From positions 1 to 9,209 of the forward strand of contig JAIYAA010000265.1 in the NCBI GenBank assembly GCA_027489295.1: a stretch of 9,209 nucleotides of DNA, given 5' to 3'. Shown here piece after piece: positions 1 to 8,486 of this stretch (the stretch's first letter is position 1; each line of letters starts with the position of its first letter). The notes beneath the pieces are model-generated. The model saw only the letters and a list, made by a program, of their open reading frames with translations. It was not told where the DNA came from and searched no databases. Source of the stretch: Sphingomonadales bacterium. GTDB taxonomy: Bacteria; Pseudomonadota; Alphaproteobacteria; Sphingomonadales; Sphingomonadaceae. A program made the position numbers and the translations under genes.

Positions 1-2276
<2,276 letters not shown>

Positions 2277-2284
2277 AGGGTAGG

Positions 2285-2299
2285 GTTCTAGCTTTGTTC
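2285..2299. promoter_or_regulatory. LexA-binding SOS box upstream of uvrA
   Basis: The plus strand reads GTTC (2285-2288), seven bases TAGCTTT, then GTTC (2296-2299). This is an exact match to the alphaproteobacterial LexA operator GTTC-N7-GTTC, read as GAAC-N7-GAAC in the direction of uvrA. It ends 8 bases before the uvrA ATG, where it would overlap the -10 region or the transcription start. LexA would therefore be expected to repress uvrA until DNA damage triggers its cleavage. uvrA is a classic SOS gene, which supports the call. Confidence 0.85.
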
Positions 2300-2390
2300 T
2301 GAATGGTTTTCCAGTAGCGGAGATAGGAAGCCGACGCGCCGGGTGCGAGGGGGACGATGGGGAAGCGCGGCAATCGATATCGTTGCGTGG

Positions 2391-2408
2391 GCGTGACGGC
2401 GGTCACGC
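2391..2408. promoter_or_regulatory. Inverted repeat, possible regulator site or hairpin
   Basis: Perfect 7-base arms GCGTGAC (2391-2397) and GTCACGC (2402-2408) are separated by GGCG. The core reads GTGA-N6-TCAC, the spacing seen in Crp/Fnr-family operators, although the outer bases differ from the classic TGTGA/TCACA. It lies about 115 bases upstream of the uvrA start. It could be a regulator site for uvrA or a transcript hairpin; nothing in the sequence decides between these. Confidence 0.3.
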
Positions 2409-2574
2409 GCAGGGGGCATGGCGGGGTGGCAGAAGGGCGGCAGCACCGGAGCCTTCTCCCATTGGCCCTCGGTGCTCCAGGTCTCCCTGGGTGCCGCATT
2501 CGGGGGAGCGCGGCGCCCCATCGGGCGGGCATGTCCAAGGCCGGGGGGCTGGGCATGTCCGCTCGTCCTGTTCT

Positions 2575-2586
2575 GGCCGAACGGCC
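2575..2586 (-). terminator. Short hairpin just after the 748-residue protein gene
   Basis: Arms GGCCG (2575-2579) and CGGCC (2582-2586) with a 2-base loop begin 5 bases after the stop codon. There is no U-tract, so this is at best a weak or factor-assisted 3' end structure. It is listed mainly because of its position at the end of the operon. Confidence 0.25.
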
Positions 2587-2590
2587 TGCT

Positions 2591-4837
2591 TCAATCGTAG
2601 TAATAGGGTGAGCGCTTCGCCCAGATCGTGCCCGGATAGCGGGCATGGAGCAGGCTGAATGCGCGCTTGCTCAGATGGTTGGCGCCGCCGCCCCAGCGAC
2701 CGACGCGGTTCAGCCGATACAGCGCCTCGGCCGCGCGCGGATCGCGTGGATGCGCGGCGACCCAGGCGAGCGCCGATTCCCACAGCGTAGTGCCGCCGGT
2801 CACGCCCTTGGGCAGCCCGGCATGGGTGCGCAAGGCGTCCCGCTCGTGCAGCGCCGCGGCCTGCAGCGGTGCCGCGAAGGGCGCGAGGTGCACCGGAAAG
2901 GCGTCGCCGCACTTGCCGCTGCAGGTGAGGTCGGCAACGGACTCGCTCGGCGCGTCGTTCCACCAGATGCCCTGATCGTACGCCGTCGCCGCCGGGAAGC
3001 TTCCCGCCGGCGCCCGGCGCGGCGCCTGCACCAGCCAGTCGTCCCAATAGCCCCCGAACGACGGCTCGGTGCCATAGGGGCGGGCATAGTCGGCCAGATC
3101 GGTACGCAGGCTGGGAATCTTGGCCATCACGAAGATCGCGGCGAAGCGCTTGTCCGGGCCCGGCCGGGTGCGCAGGATCCGCTGCCAGTCGCCGCGCACC
3201 TGGGGCAGCAGCGTCACCAGCGCCCGCGCGGTTTCGTCGACCGCGGCGTCGTTCCGCAGCAGCACCGCGCGGGCATAGTTGGTGAGCGTCACGTCGAGGC
3301 GCAGCGCGTCCGGCAGGCGCGGGCTGCGTCCGAGCGCGAGGCGTTCGGGCAGCGGCAGGCGATCGATCACCAGCCGCGCATCGTCGCCAAGGCCGACCCA
3401 GTGCGTGCCCTGCCGCGCGACCAGCGCGACATTGGCCAGCGTGTCGTTGCCCAGACAGTCCGCCGAATCGAGCATGCAATAGGGCTGGCGCAGCGCATGC
3501 ACCGCGAAATCGTCCAGATCGGTGGCGAGCTGGGCGCGGACCGCCAGGAAGATGTTGCGGTCCGACGGGGTGAGATCGTCGCGCGCCAGGATCGCGTCGG
3601 CCTCGCCGCGCAGCGTCGCATCGGGGGCGCGGCCGATGCGCAGCCGCAACAGGTGATAGCGCGCGGTGAGCCAGGCGGGATCGGTGGCCGCCACCCGCTC
3701 CGCCGCCGCGACGAGCTGGGCCGCCTCCGCATCGCCCGGCCGCGCGAAGCCCAGCGCCGCGAGCAGCCAGGGCGTGCGGTGGGTCGCCTGCCAGCGCGCG
3801 GTGGCGTGGGCCAGACCCTCGGTACGGCTGCGCGTGCCGAGCGTCGCGATCCAGTCCGCCGCCTCCGGCTTGTCGGGCTTGTCGGCCGACAGGCTCCAAT
3901 AGTCCTTGAACTTCACCGCGACGTCCGCCGGCACGGCCCTGCCGTTCAGCGCCTGGTCCAGCCGGTCGCGCAGCGCGGCGGGGTGCTCGGCATAGTCGAG
4001 CACCTGCTGCATCCGCTCGACCTCGCCCTGGCCATAGGTGCCGGCGGGCGCGGCGGCGAGCGTGGCGATGGCGGCATGGGCGCGGGCGAAGGCGGCGGGA
4101 TCGCGCGTGGTGAAGGCGGCGCGCTGCACGGTGCGGGCCTGGAGGTAGAGGGCGAGCGGCTGCCAGGGCGAGTGCGGGTCGCGGCCGATCGCGGCGAAGC
4201 CCTGCTCGGCATCCTGCAGGCGGCCGTCATAGAGCGCCAGCGCCGCCTGCTGGTACAGCCGATCGGCGCGCAGCCATGCGGGCGCGGCGGGATCGAGCGG
4301 CGGCAGCGTCACCCCCGGTTTGCTGCACGATTCGAACACCGCATCCTGCGCGGCGACCCATGCGCGCACCCCGGGGGCGCCCGCGCCGTGCGCTGCGATG
4401 CGCGCCTTCAGCGTCGCCGCGGCGGTGGTGAAGGCATCGGCGAAGCAGGTGGGGATGGCGGTATAATTGGGCCCCTGCCGCTCGGTCGCGATCCAGGCGA
4501 GCTCGGTGGAGACACCGGGCACGGCGCGGCGTGCCTCCAGCCAGACGCCGGTCAGGTCCTGCCGGTCGCCGCAGCAGGGGGTGGTGAGCGCGTCGGCGGC
4601 AGCGGCGCCGCCTTCCAGCCCGGTGAGTAGGCGCCAGTCGAGATAGCGGACCGATTCGGGCGCGCTGGGCTTGACGATGCCGACCCTGCCGGCGGCGAAG
4701 GCGGCGCGATCGATCGGGTGCAGCGCGTGGCTGGTGACATAGTCGATCAGCGGGCCGGGATCGCCCGATCCGATCGCCTGCGTCCCCGCCAGCATCGCCA
4801 CCCCGGCCGCCGCCGCGAACCACATCCCGCGCTTCAT
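2591..4837 (-). CDS. Exported protein of unknown function, 748 residues, helical-repeat-like
   Basis: No named family is recognised with certainty. The N-terminus (MKRGMWFAAAAGVAMLAGTQA) is a signal peptide or N-terminal anchor, so the protein should act outside the cytoplasm. The body is rich in Ala, Leu and Arg and looks like helical, TPR-like repeats (about 190-290, 345-450 and 685-745). Eight cysteines (88, 89, 131, 171, 454, 461, 639, 643), several close together (CC, C-x6-C, C-x3-C), suggest disulfides in the periplasm. The C-terminal segment (HPRDPRAAEALYRLNR, then RYPGTIWAKRSPYYYD) resembles the end of conserved hypothetical TPR-like exported proteins. Start choice: the ATG at 4837 overlaps the TGA of the DUF3142 gene (ATGA) and sits 8 bases after AGGTGGAG (4846-4853); the ATG at 4843 would leave only 2 bases. 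Translational coupling with the DUF3142 lipoprotein suggests a joint envelope function, which is an inference. Confidence 0.85.
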   Translation of the reverse strand: MKRGMWFAAAAGVAMLAGTQAIGSGDPGPLIDYVTSHALHPIDRAAFAAGRVGIVKPSAPESVRYLDWRLLTGLEGGAAAADALTTPCCGDRQDLTGVWLEARRAVPGVSTELAWIATERQGPNYTAIPTCFADAFTTAAATLKARIAAHGAGAPGVRAWVAAQDAVFESCSKPGVTLPPLDPAAPAWLRADRLYQQAALALYDGRLQDAEQGFAAIGRDPHSPWQPLALYLQARTVQRAAFTTRDPAAFARAHAAIATLAAAPAGTYGQGEVERMQQVLDYAEHPAALRDRLDQALNGRAVPADVAVKFKDYWSLSADKPDKPEAADWIATLGTRSRTEGLAHATARWQATHRTPWLLAALGFARPGDAEAAQLVAAAERVAATDPAWLTARYHLLRLRIGRAPDATLRGEADAILARDDLTPSDRNIFLAVRAQLATDLDDFAVHALRQPYCMLDSADCLGNDTLANVALVARQGTHWVGLGDDARLVIDRLPLPERLALGRSPRLPDALRLDVTLTNYARAVLLRNDAAVDETARALVTLLPQVRGDWQRILRTRPGPDKRFAAIFVMAKIPSLRTDLADYARPYGTEPSFGGYWDDWLVQAPRRAPAGSFPAATAYDQGIWWNDAPSESVADLTCSGKCGDAFPVHLAPFAAPLQAAALHERDALRTHAGLPKGVTGGTTLWESALAWVAAHPRDPRAAEALYRLNRVGRWGGGANHLSKRAFSLLHARYPGTIWAKRSPYYYD

Positions 4838-5559
4838 CGCCATCGCTCCACCTGGCTGCGTACCGCGTCGAAGGTGGAGGGCGTCCAGCTCTGCGGTGCG
4901 AACAGATAGATCCTACGCCCGGCTGGCGCGCGGGCAATGGGGGTATCGGCGGAAATCGCCAGCGCCTTGCGGCAGGCGGGCGCGGCCCAGTCGCCGCCGC
5001 CTTCGATGCGCGTGCGGATCGCGGGATCGCCGCGGCCCATGCGGAACAGCATCGGCACCACCTCGTCCACCGGCAGGCCGTCCAGCCAGTCCTCCTGGCA
5101 CCAGCTGGCGATCGCGGTCATCGACAGCGGGGTGCCGCGCGGCAGGCCTGCGCGCACATCGTGGAGCAGGTCGATCAGAACCGCGCGCTGCGAGCGGCGC
5201 ACCTCGAAATCGATCTGGACGCGCGGAGTGGGCACGACGCGGGCGAAATGGAGCACCGCCGCGGCCACGCGGGCGCGCAGGCCCGGCGTCCAGCGCAGCG
5301 GCTGGCGATCGTCGATCTGGACATGGACGACGGCCGTGGCGGGCGGGCGATCGCTGCGCAGCGGATAGCGGCGGCCACGGGCGAGGAAGCCGTCGCCGGC
5401 CAGTTCGACAAAACCGGTCTGGACGGCGATCTCGGTTCCCGGCGGCAGGAAGCGCAGATCCTCGGGCCGCTCCCACGCCCAGACGACCAGCTGCGGCGCA
5501 GGGGCGGCGGGCTTGCACGCAGCGAGCGCGAGGAGGGGGAGAAGGCAGCAGCGGCGCAC
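4834..5559 (-). CDS. DUF3142 family lipoprotein
   Basis: This is a 241-residue protein that starts with GTG. MRRCCLLPLLALAAC is a lipoprotein signal with lipobox LAAC and lipidated Cys15; Lys at +2 does not suggest inner-membrane retention by the usual E. coli rule. The mature part matches the DUF3142 pattern: VVWAWERPEDLRFL (25-38), a central IDFEVRRSQR (116-125), SMTAIASWC (146-154) and LPVDEVVPMLFRMG (162-175). The family has no established biochemical function. The strand-like IDFE segment with Asp117 and Glu119, and Asp165-Glu166 later, is reminiscent of TIM-barrel glycosidase-like folds, but this is only an inference. Cys154 and Cys196 could form a disulfide. Its TGA overlaps the next gene's ATG, so the two are almost certainly co-translated. 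The gap to the upstream MCP gene is 78 bases and holds two hairpins, so a separate promoter is likely, although none is evident. Confidence 0.88.
   Translation of the reverse strand: MRRCCLLPLLALAACKPAAPAPQLVVWAWERPEDLRFLPPGTEIAVQTGFVELAGDGFLARGRRYPLRSDRPPATAVVHVQIDDRQPLRWTPGLRARVAAAVLHFARVVPTPRVQIDFEVRRSQRAVLIDLLHDVRAGLPRGTPLSMTAIASWCQEDWLDGLPVDEVVPMLFRMGRGDPAIRTRIEGGGDWAAPACRKALAISADTPIARAPAGRRIYLFAPQSWTPSTFDAVRSQVERWR
4846..4853 (-). promoter_or_regulatory. Shine-Dalgarno deciding the start of the 748-residue protein
   Basis: AGGTGGAG on the minus strand lies 8 bases before the ATG at 4837 but only 2 before the ATG at 4843, so the second ATG is preferred. The motif lies inside the 3' end of the DUF3142 coding sequence, as expected for translational coupling. 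Confidence 0.7.
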
Positions 5560-5570
5560 GCCCCGGCATA

Positions 5571-5587
5571 GCGGCGAAGGGCGCCGC
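5571..5587. repeat. GC-rich inverted repeat upstream of the DUF3142 gene
   Basis: Arms GCGGCG (5571-5576) and CGCCGC (5582-5587) surround a 5-base loop. The repeat lies between the MCP hairpin and the DUF3142 GTG start, so it would fall in the 5' leader of that gene or in the 3' trailer of the MCP gene. No function can be assigned. Confidence 0.35.
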
Positions 5588-5600
5588 CGTTCAAGGCGAT

Positions 5601-5629
5601 CGGGCCGGGAGAGAGGCCCCCCCGGCCCG
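5601..5629 (-). terminator. Strong GC hairpin after the MCP gene
   Basis: Two perfect 9-base arms, CGGGCCGGG (5601-5609) and CCCGGCCCG (5621-5629), enclose an 11-base loop. The hairpin starts 8 bases after the MCP stop codon (TAG, 5638-5640). No U-run follows on the minus strand, so it is not a textbook intrinsic terminator. GC-rich alphaproteobacteria often have such U-poor 3' hairpins, and its position makes transcript-end formation or 3' stabilisation the most likely role. Confidence 0.5.
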
Positions 5630-5637
5630 GCAGGCGG

Positions 5638-7029
5638 CTAGAAGCTCGCCATCGCGCTGAGGGCCTTGACCGTGGCGCGGGCGCCGGCGCTCGGTCCACC
5701 GGCGGCGCTGGCGGCACCGCCTTCGTTGAACCCGTTCGCCTGGCGGGCGAGCCGATCGACCTCGCGGGCGAGATTCTGCGCGGCGGCGGAGGTCTGCTCC
5801 ACCATCGCGGCATTCTGCTGGGTGGCGCGGTCCATCTCGCCGATCGTCGCCGATACCTCGGTGATCGCGCCGGCCTGGACCTGGTTGTCGCGCGCCATCG
5901 CGGTCAGCAGTTCGTTCACCGTCCCCACGTCGCCGGAGATGTTGGACAGCGCGCCATCGACCTTCTCCACCATGCCCACGGCGGTGACGATGTCGGCCTG
6001 GGTCGCGGTCAACTGGTCGCGGGCGCGGCCGGCCTCTTCCTCGGCGCGCATCGCCAGCGCGGAGACGAGATCGGCGACGACCGCGAAGCCGCGGCCCGCC
6101 TCGCCGGCGCGCCCCGCCTCCACCGCCGCGTTCATCGCGAGAACGCGGGTCTGGAAGGCGATCTTGTCGAGGCCCTCGATCACGCTGTCGATGCCCTTGG
6201 CGCTGTCCGACACGCGCTCCATCGCCGAGACCGCCTGTTCGGTGATGGTGCGGCCGGTGTCGATCGTCGCCTTGGCGCCGTCGGCGCGCTCGACGGTGCG
6301 GCGGGCGCTGTCGGCGGTGGCCTTGAGGCGCTGGTCCATTTCCTGCACCGAGGTGGCGGTCTGGGCCAGGCTTGCGGCATTGGCTTCGGTGCGGCGGGCC
6401 AGGTCGCCCGAGGCCTGGGCGATCTCCTGCGAGCCGGTCTTGATCGCCTCCACCGTCTCGTTGATCGCGACGAGCAGGCCGGACAGCGCGTTCTCGCGTT
6501 CCTTCAGCGCGTTCATCGCCTCGGCGCGGCTGGCCTGTTCCTGCTCGAAATAGATCGACACCGACATCTCGAGGTCGATCAGCGCGGCGGTGACGATCGC
6601 GCGGAGCTGGTCGAAGCGCTTGTCGGCCTTGCGGCGGCCGAAGGGCAGGCGCGGGCCGCTGTCCATCGCGGCGAGGCTCTCGATCATCGAATCGAGGATG
6701 ATCGCGTACGAGCCGATATACCATTGCGGCGTCAGGCCGATCTGCGCGTGGCGAGCGCCGATCCGCTTAACGCGGGCGACATAGTCGGCATCGAAGGCTG
6801 CCCCGGAGAGATGCGCCCAGTGTTCGGACTGGAGCTGCTTGGCCTTGGCGATGTGGGTCGGGCCGGAGAACATCTTCGCCGTCTCGGGATGCGCGGCGAT
6901 CTGGGTGTAGAGGCGGTCGAGCGCAGGGGCCAACGCCTTTTGGATGGTGTCGCGCGCCTCGGAGAGCAGGGCACGCTTGTCGGCCGTGTAGCCGACGAAT
7001 TCCAGGCGCGTGGTGAGTTCCGGGTGCAC
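5638..7029 (-). CDS. Globin-coupled methyl-accepting chemotaxis protein (HemAT-like)
   Basis: This is a 463-residue soluble signal transducer with no membrane segments. Residues 1 to about 165 form a sensor globin: the motif IGARHAQIGLTPQWYIGSY gives proximal haem ligand His94. Tyr41 lies 53 residues earlier, the same spacing as the distal Tyr70 and proximal His123 of Bacillus subtilis HemAT. Residues about 165-200 are a coiled linker (FEQEQASRAEAMNALKERE), and about 200-435 form the MCP signalling domain with tip FQTRVLAMNAAVEAGRAGEAGRGF (292-315 in full). The likely role is sensing oxygen or another haem ligand and passing the signal to CheA/CheW. The tip differs from enteric receptors: R295 for Asn, L321 for the usual Glu and S323 for the usual Arg. 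The C-terminus ends SAMASF with no CheR-binding pentapeptide. The GTG start at 7029 is supported by CGAGGAG (7036-7042) six bases upstream. No other chemotaxis gene is in the window. Confidence 0.94.
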   Translation of the reverse strand: MHPELTTRLEFVGYTADKRALLSEARDTIQKALAPALDRLYTQIAAHPETAKMFSGPTHIAKAKQLQSEHWAHLSGAAFDADYVARVKRIGARHAQIGLTPQWYIGSYAIILDSMIESLAAMDSGPRLPFGRRKADKRFDQLRAIVTAALIDLEMSVSIYFEQEQASRAEAMNALKERENALSGLLVAINETVEAIKTGSQEIAQASGDLARRTEANAASLAQTATSVQEMDQRLKATADSARRTVERADGAKATIDTGRTITEQAVSAMERVSDSAKGIDSVIEGLDKIAFQTRVLAMNAAVEAGRAGEAGRGFAVVADLVSALAMRAEEEAGRARDQLTATQADIVTAVGMVEKVDGALSNISGDVGTVNELLTAMARDNQVQAGAITEVSATIGEMDRATQQNAAMVEQTSAAAQNLAREVDRLARQANGFNEGGAASAAGGPSAGARATVKALSAMASF

Positions 7030-7035
7030 GTGCGA

Positions 7036-7042
7036 CTCCTCG
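7036..7042 (-). promoter_or_regulatory. Shine-Dalgarno for the MCP GTG start
   Basis: CGAGGAG on the minus strand, six bases before GTG at 7029. It supports this non-ATG start; the ATG at 7073 is out of frame. Confidence 0.65.
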
Positions 7043-7072
7043 TTATGGTCGTGCGAAAGGGTACTTGCGCCA

Positions 7073-7078
7073 TTTATA
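7073..7078 (-). promoter_or_regulatory. Possible -10 element of the MCP gene
   Basis: TATAAA stands out in an otherwise GC-rich spacer and would place the transcript start about 37 bases before the GTG, with the Shine-Dalgarno in between. No recognisable -35 lies 16-18 bases upstream; that stretch is a run of C with GC-rich flanks. The call is therefore tentative. Confidence 0.28.
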
Positions 7079-7144
7079 GAGGGGGGTCGGTGGGCGGAGC
7101 GGCGCGCCGCGTTACGAATCTTTGCTTTGGGGCCCTGTTCCTTG

Positions 7145-7161
7145 GGCCATTCCGTATGGCC
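7145..7161 (-). terminator. Hairpin downstream of the Slam gene
   Basis: Perfect 6-base arms GGCCAT (7145-7150) and ATGGCC (7156-7161) with a 5-base loop, 11 bases after the Slam stop codon. There is no U-tract. Its position at the end of a two-gene unit and before the independently led MCP gene fits a U-poor terminator. Confidence 0.4.
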
Positions 7162-7172
7162 TCGGAGGGGCT

Positions 7173-8486
7173 TCAGAACGCCCGCGTCAGCCCGATCGCC
7201 GCCGCCTTGCGGGTGTAATCGTAGATGCCGACGGTGGAGCGGTTATGCTCCCAGTCGAGCCGCACGATCGGCGCGAAGCCGTGGATCTGGAGGCGGCGGA
7301 AGGTGGCGCCGAGCCCGAGGCTGACGTTCCAGTCCTTGCGGCGCTCGGGGAACAGGAACAGCCGCGCATCGCCCTCCAGCCGGCGCAGGCCGGCCGTGGC
7401 GTAGAGCGTGGTGCGGCCCAACTCGCGCCAGCCGAGCAGGCTCGCAGCACCCGAGGCGGTGGCATAGCCGGGGTCCCTGGCGGTCTGGCGGGTGGCGGAG
7501 AGGGTGAGGCTGCCGCCGGCGCGGGCGCTGAACGCGCGCTCATAGGCGACCGCGCCATTGAGCAGCAGCCCGTCCTGCAGGCGGTTGCCGCGATACGAAG
7601 TGTCGGCGATCGTCGCGCTGGTGGTGAGCTGGGCGCGGGTGCCGAGCGGATGCTGCCAGTCGATCGCGGCGGTGGCGGTGCGGGCATAGGCACTGCCGCC
7701 ATACCAGCGCTGGGTGCCGCCGATCGAGGGGCGCAGCCGGTCGCGGCCGATGCTCCATTCCAGCCCGACCAGCGCCGAGGCCGAGACGTCGTTGAAGCGG
7801 CCCTGGCCGTAGAAGTCGCCCTGGCCTGAGAGGCGCGGGACGAGCGCGAGGTTGGTCGCCACCGGCACGCGGGCATATAGCTGGCCGCCGATGCGCGCGC
7901 CCACGCCCGATTGCTCGCGGGCGTCGCGCGAGAGCTGAAGCGGGGCGAGCACGGTGTCGAGCGTCGCCGCATCGGTGGCGCGGTTGACGTTGCTGTCCGG
8001 CACCAGCGCCACTTCGAGGCTGGCGCCCCAGGGCTTGCGCGAGCGCAGCGCCGCGGCGAACTGGTCGACGATCTGCGCGACCTGCGGCGGCAGCCCGCCG
8101 GCCTGCGCCTGGCGCAGCTCGCGGCGGGCGGCGCCGTCGTCGCCCAGCTGGGTGAGCAGGCGGGCGAGTTCGAGGCGGACGCGTGCGGCATCGGGCTTTT
8201 CGTCGAGCAGCGCGCGATAGATCGTCGCCGCCTCGCGCGGGCGCCCCTGCCGTTCCAGCAGCTGGCCGAGGCGGAAGCGCGCCTCGCTGCGGATCTCGGC
8301 ATCGGGATCGCGGCCGAGCGCGTGGTACATGGTCTCGGCATCGTCCGGCCGCCGCTCGGCCTCGGCCCTGGCGGCGAGCGCGAACAGCTCGACCGCCGAG
8401 ACCTGGCGCTGCTCGGTCGTCTGGGCGAGGGCAGGCGCCGGCGCGAGCACGGCCAGCGCCACGGCGAGCACCATCGTCTGGGTCAC
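7173..8486 (-). CDS. Slam-family (DUF560) outer-membrane surface-lipoprotein exporter
   Basis: Slam proteins help move lipoproteins across the outer membrane to the cell surface (also called type XI secretion). The product has 437 residues. Residues 1-21 are a signal peptide ending in PALA before Gln22. Residues about 30-148 form TPR-like helices (YHALGRDPDAEIRSEARFRL and a similar unit containing YRALLDEKPDAARVRLELA). A DUF560 beta-barrel follows from PWGASLEVALVPDSNVNRA (152-170) to the C-terminal strand AIGLTRAF, which ends in Phe as outer-membrane barrels do. The length is close to that of Neisseria Slam proteins (about 480-490). The GTG start at 8486 is chosen because it forms a 4-base GTGA overlap with the TGA of the upstream TbpB-like gene and follows AAGAAGGG; the in-frame ATG at 8474 lacks a ribosome site and would shorten the signal peptide. 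The cargo is very probably the upstream gene product. Confidence 0.9.
   Translation of the reverse strand: MTQTMVLAVALAVLAPAPALAQTTEQRQVSAVELFALAARAEAERRPDDAETMYHALGRDPDAEIRSEARFRLGQLLERQGRPREAATIYRALLDEKPDAARVRLELARLLTQLGDDGAARRELRQAQAGGLPPQVAQIVDQFAAALRSRKPWGASLEVALVPDSNVNRATDAATLDTVLAPLQLSRDAREQSGVGARIGGQLYARVPVATNLALVPRLSGQGDFYGQGRFNDVSASALVGLEWSIGRDRLRPSIGGTQRWYGGSAYARTATAAIDWQHPLGTRAQLTTSATIADTSYRGNRLQDGLLLNGAVAYERAFSARAGGSLTLSATRQTARDPGYATASGAASLLGWRELGRTTLYATAGLRRLEGDARLFLFPERRKDWNVSLGLGATFRRLQIHGFAPIVRLDWEHNRSTVGIYDYTRKAAAIGLTRAF

Larger units (their letters stand above)
2277..2590. other. Gene-free spacer between the 748-residue protein gene and uvrA
   Basis: These 314 bases hold the 3' trailer of the DUF3142 operon and the uvrA control region. 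No convincing small gene was found: the open frames crossing it on both strands are proline/arginine-rich, lack good ribosome sites and resemble nothing familiar. Besides the SOS box it holds an inverted repeat (2391-2408), the palindrome CGATATCG (2375-2382), two adjoining hairpins (2443-2475 with GCACCG/CGGTGC arms; 2477-2490 with CCAGG/CCTGG arms), a direct repeat GGGCATGTCC (2527-2536 and 2551-2560) and a small hairpin next to the upstream stop (2575-2586). No clear -35/-10 pair could be assigned. Confidence 0.6.

Noticed and set aside
2288..2521. Possible small gene in the spacer (77 codons, minus strand)
   Set aside because: Pro/Arg-rich, with no ribosome site or recognisable motif, and it covers the SOS box and inverted repeats.
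2403..3899. 498-codon minus-strand frame overlapping the 748-residue protein gene
   Set aside because: Reads the same strand in another frame, is Arg/Pro-rich, has no motif and runs past the real stop into the spacer.
2645..4630. 661-codon open frame on the plus strand
   Set aside because: Lies wholly antisense to the exported 748-residue protein gene, and its composition is that of a GC-rich shadow frame. The opposite strand has a signal peptide, a ribosome site and an operon overlap.
4838..4843. Upstream ATG at 4843 for the 748-residue protein
   Set aside because: Only 2 bases separate it from the Shine-Dalgarno. The ATG at 4837 has 8-base spacing and forms the ATGA overlap.
5666..6553. 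295-codon plus-strand frame
   Set aside because: Antisense to the MCP signalling domain; its Ser/Ala-rich low-complexity composition mirrors the MCP codons.
7079..7086. Short G-rich run as a quadruplex or phase-variable tract
   Set aside because: Only one run of six G, outside any reading frame and with no further G-tracts in quadruplex spacing; chance is enough in such GC-rich DNA.
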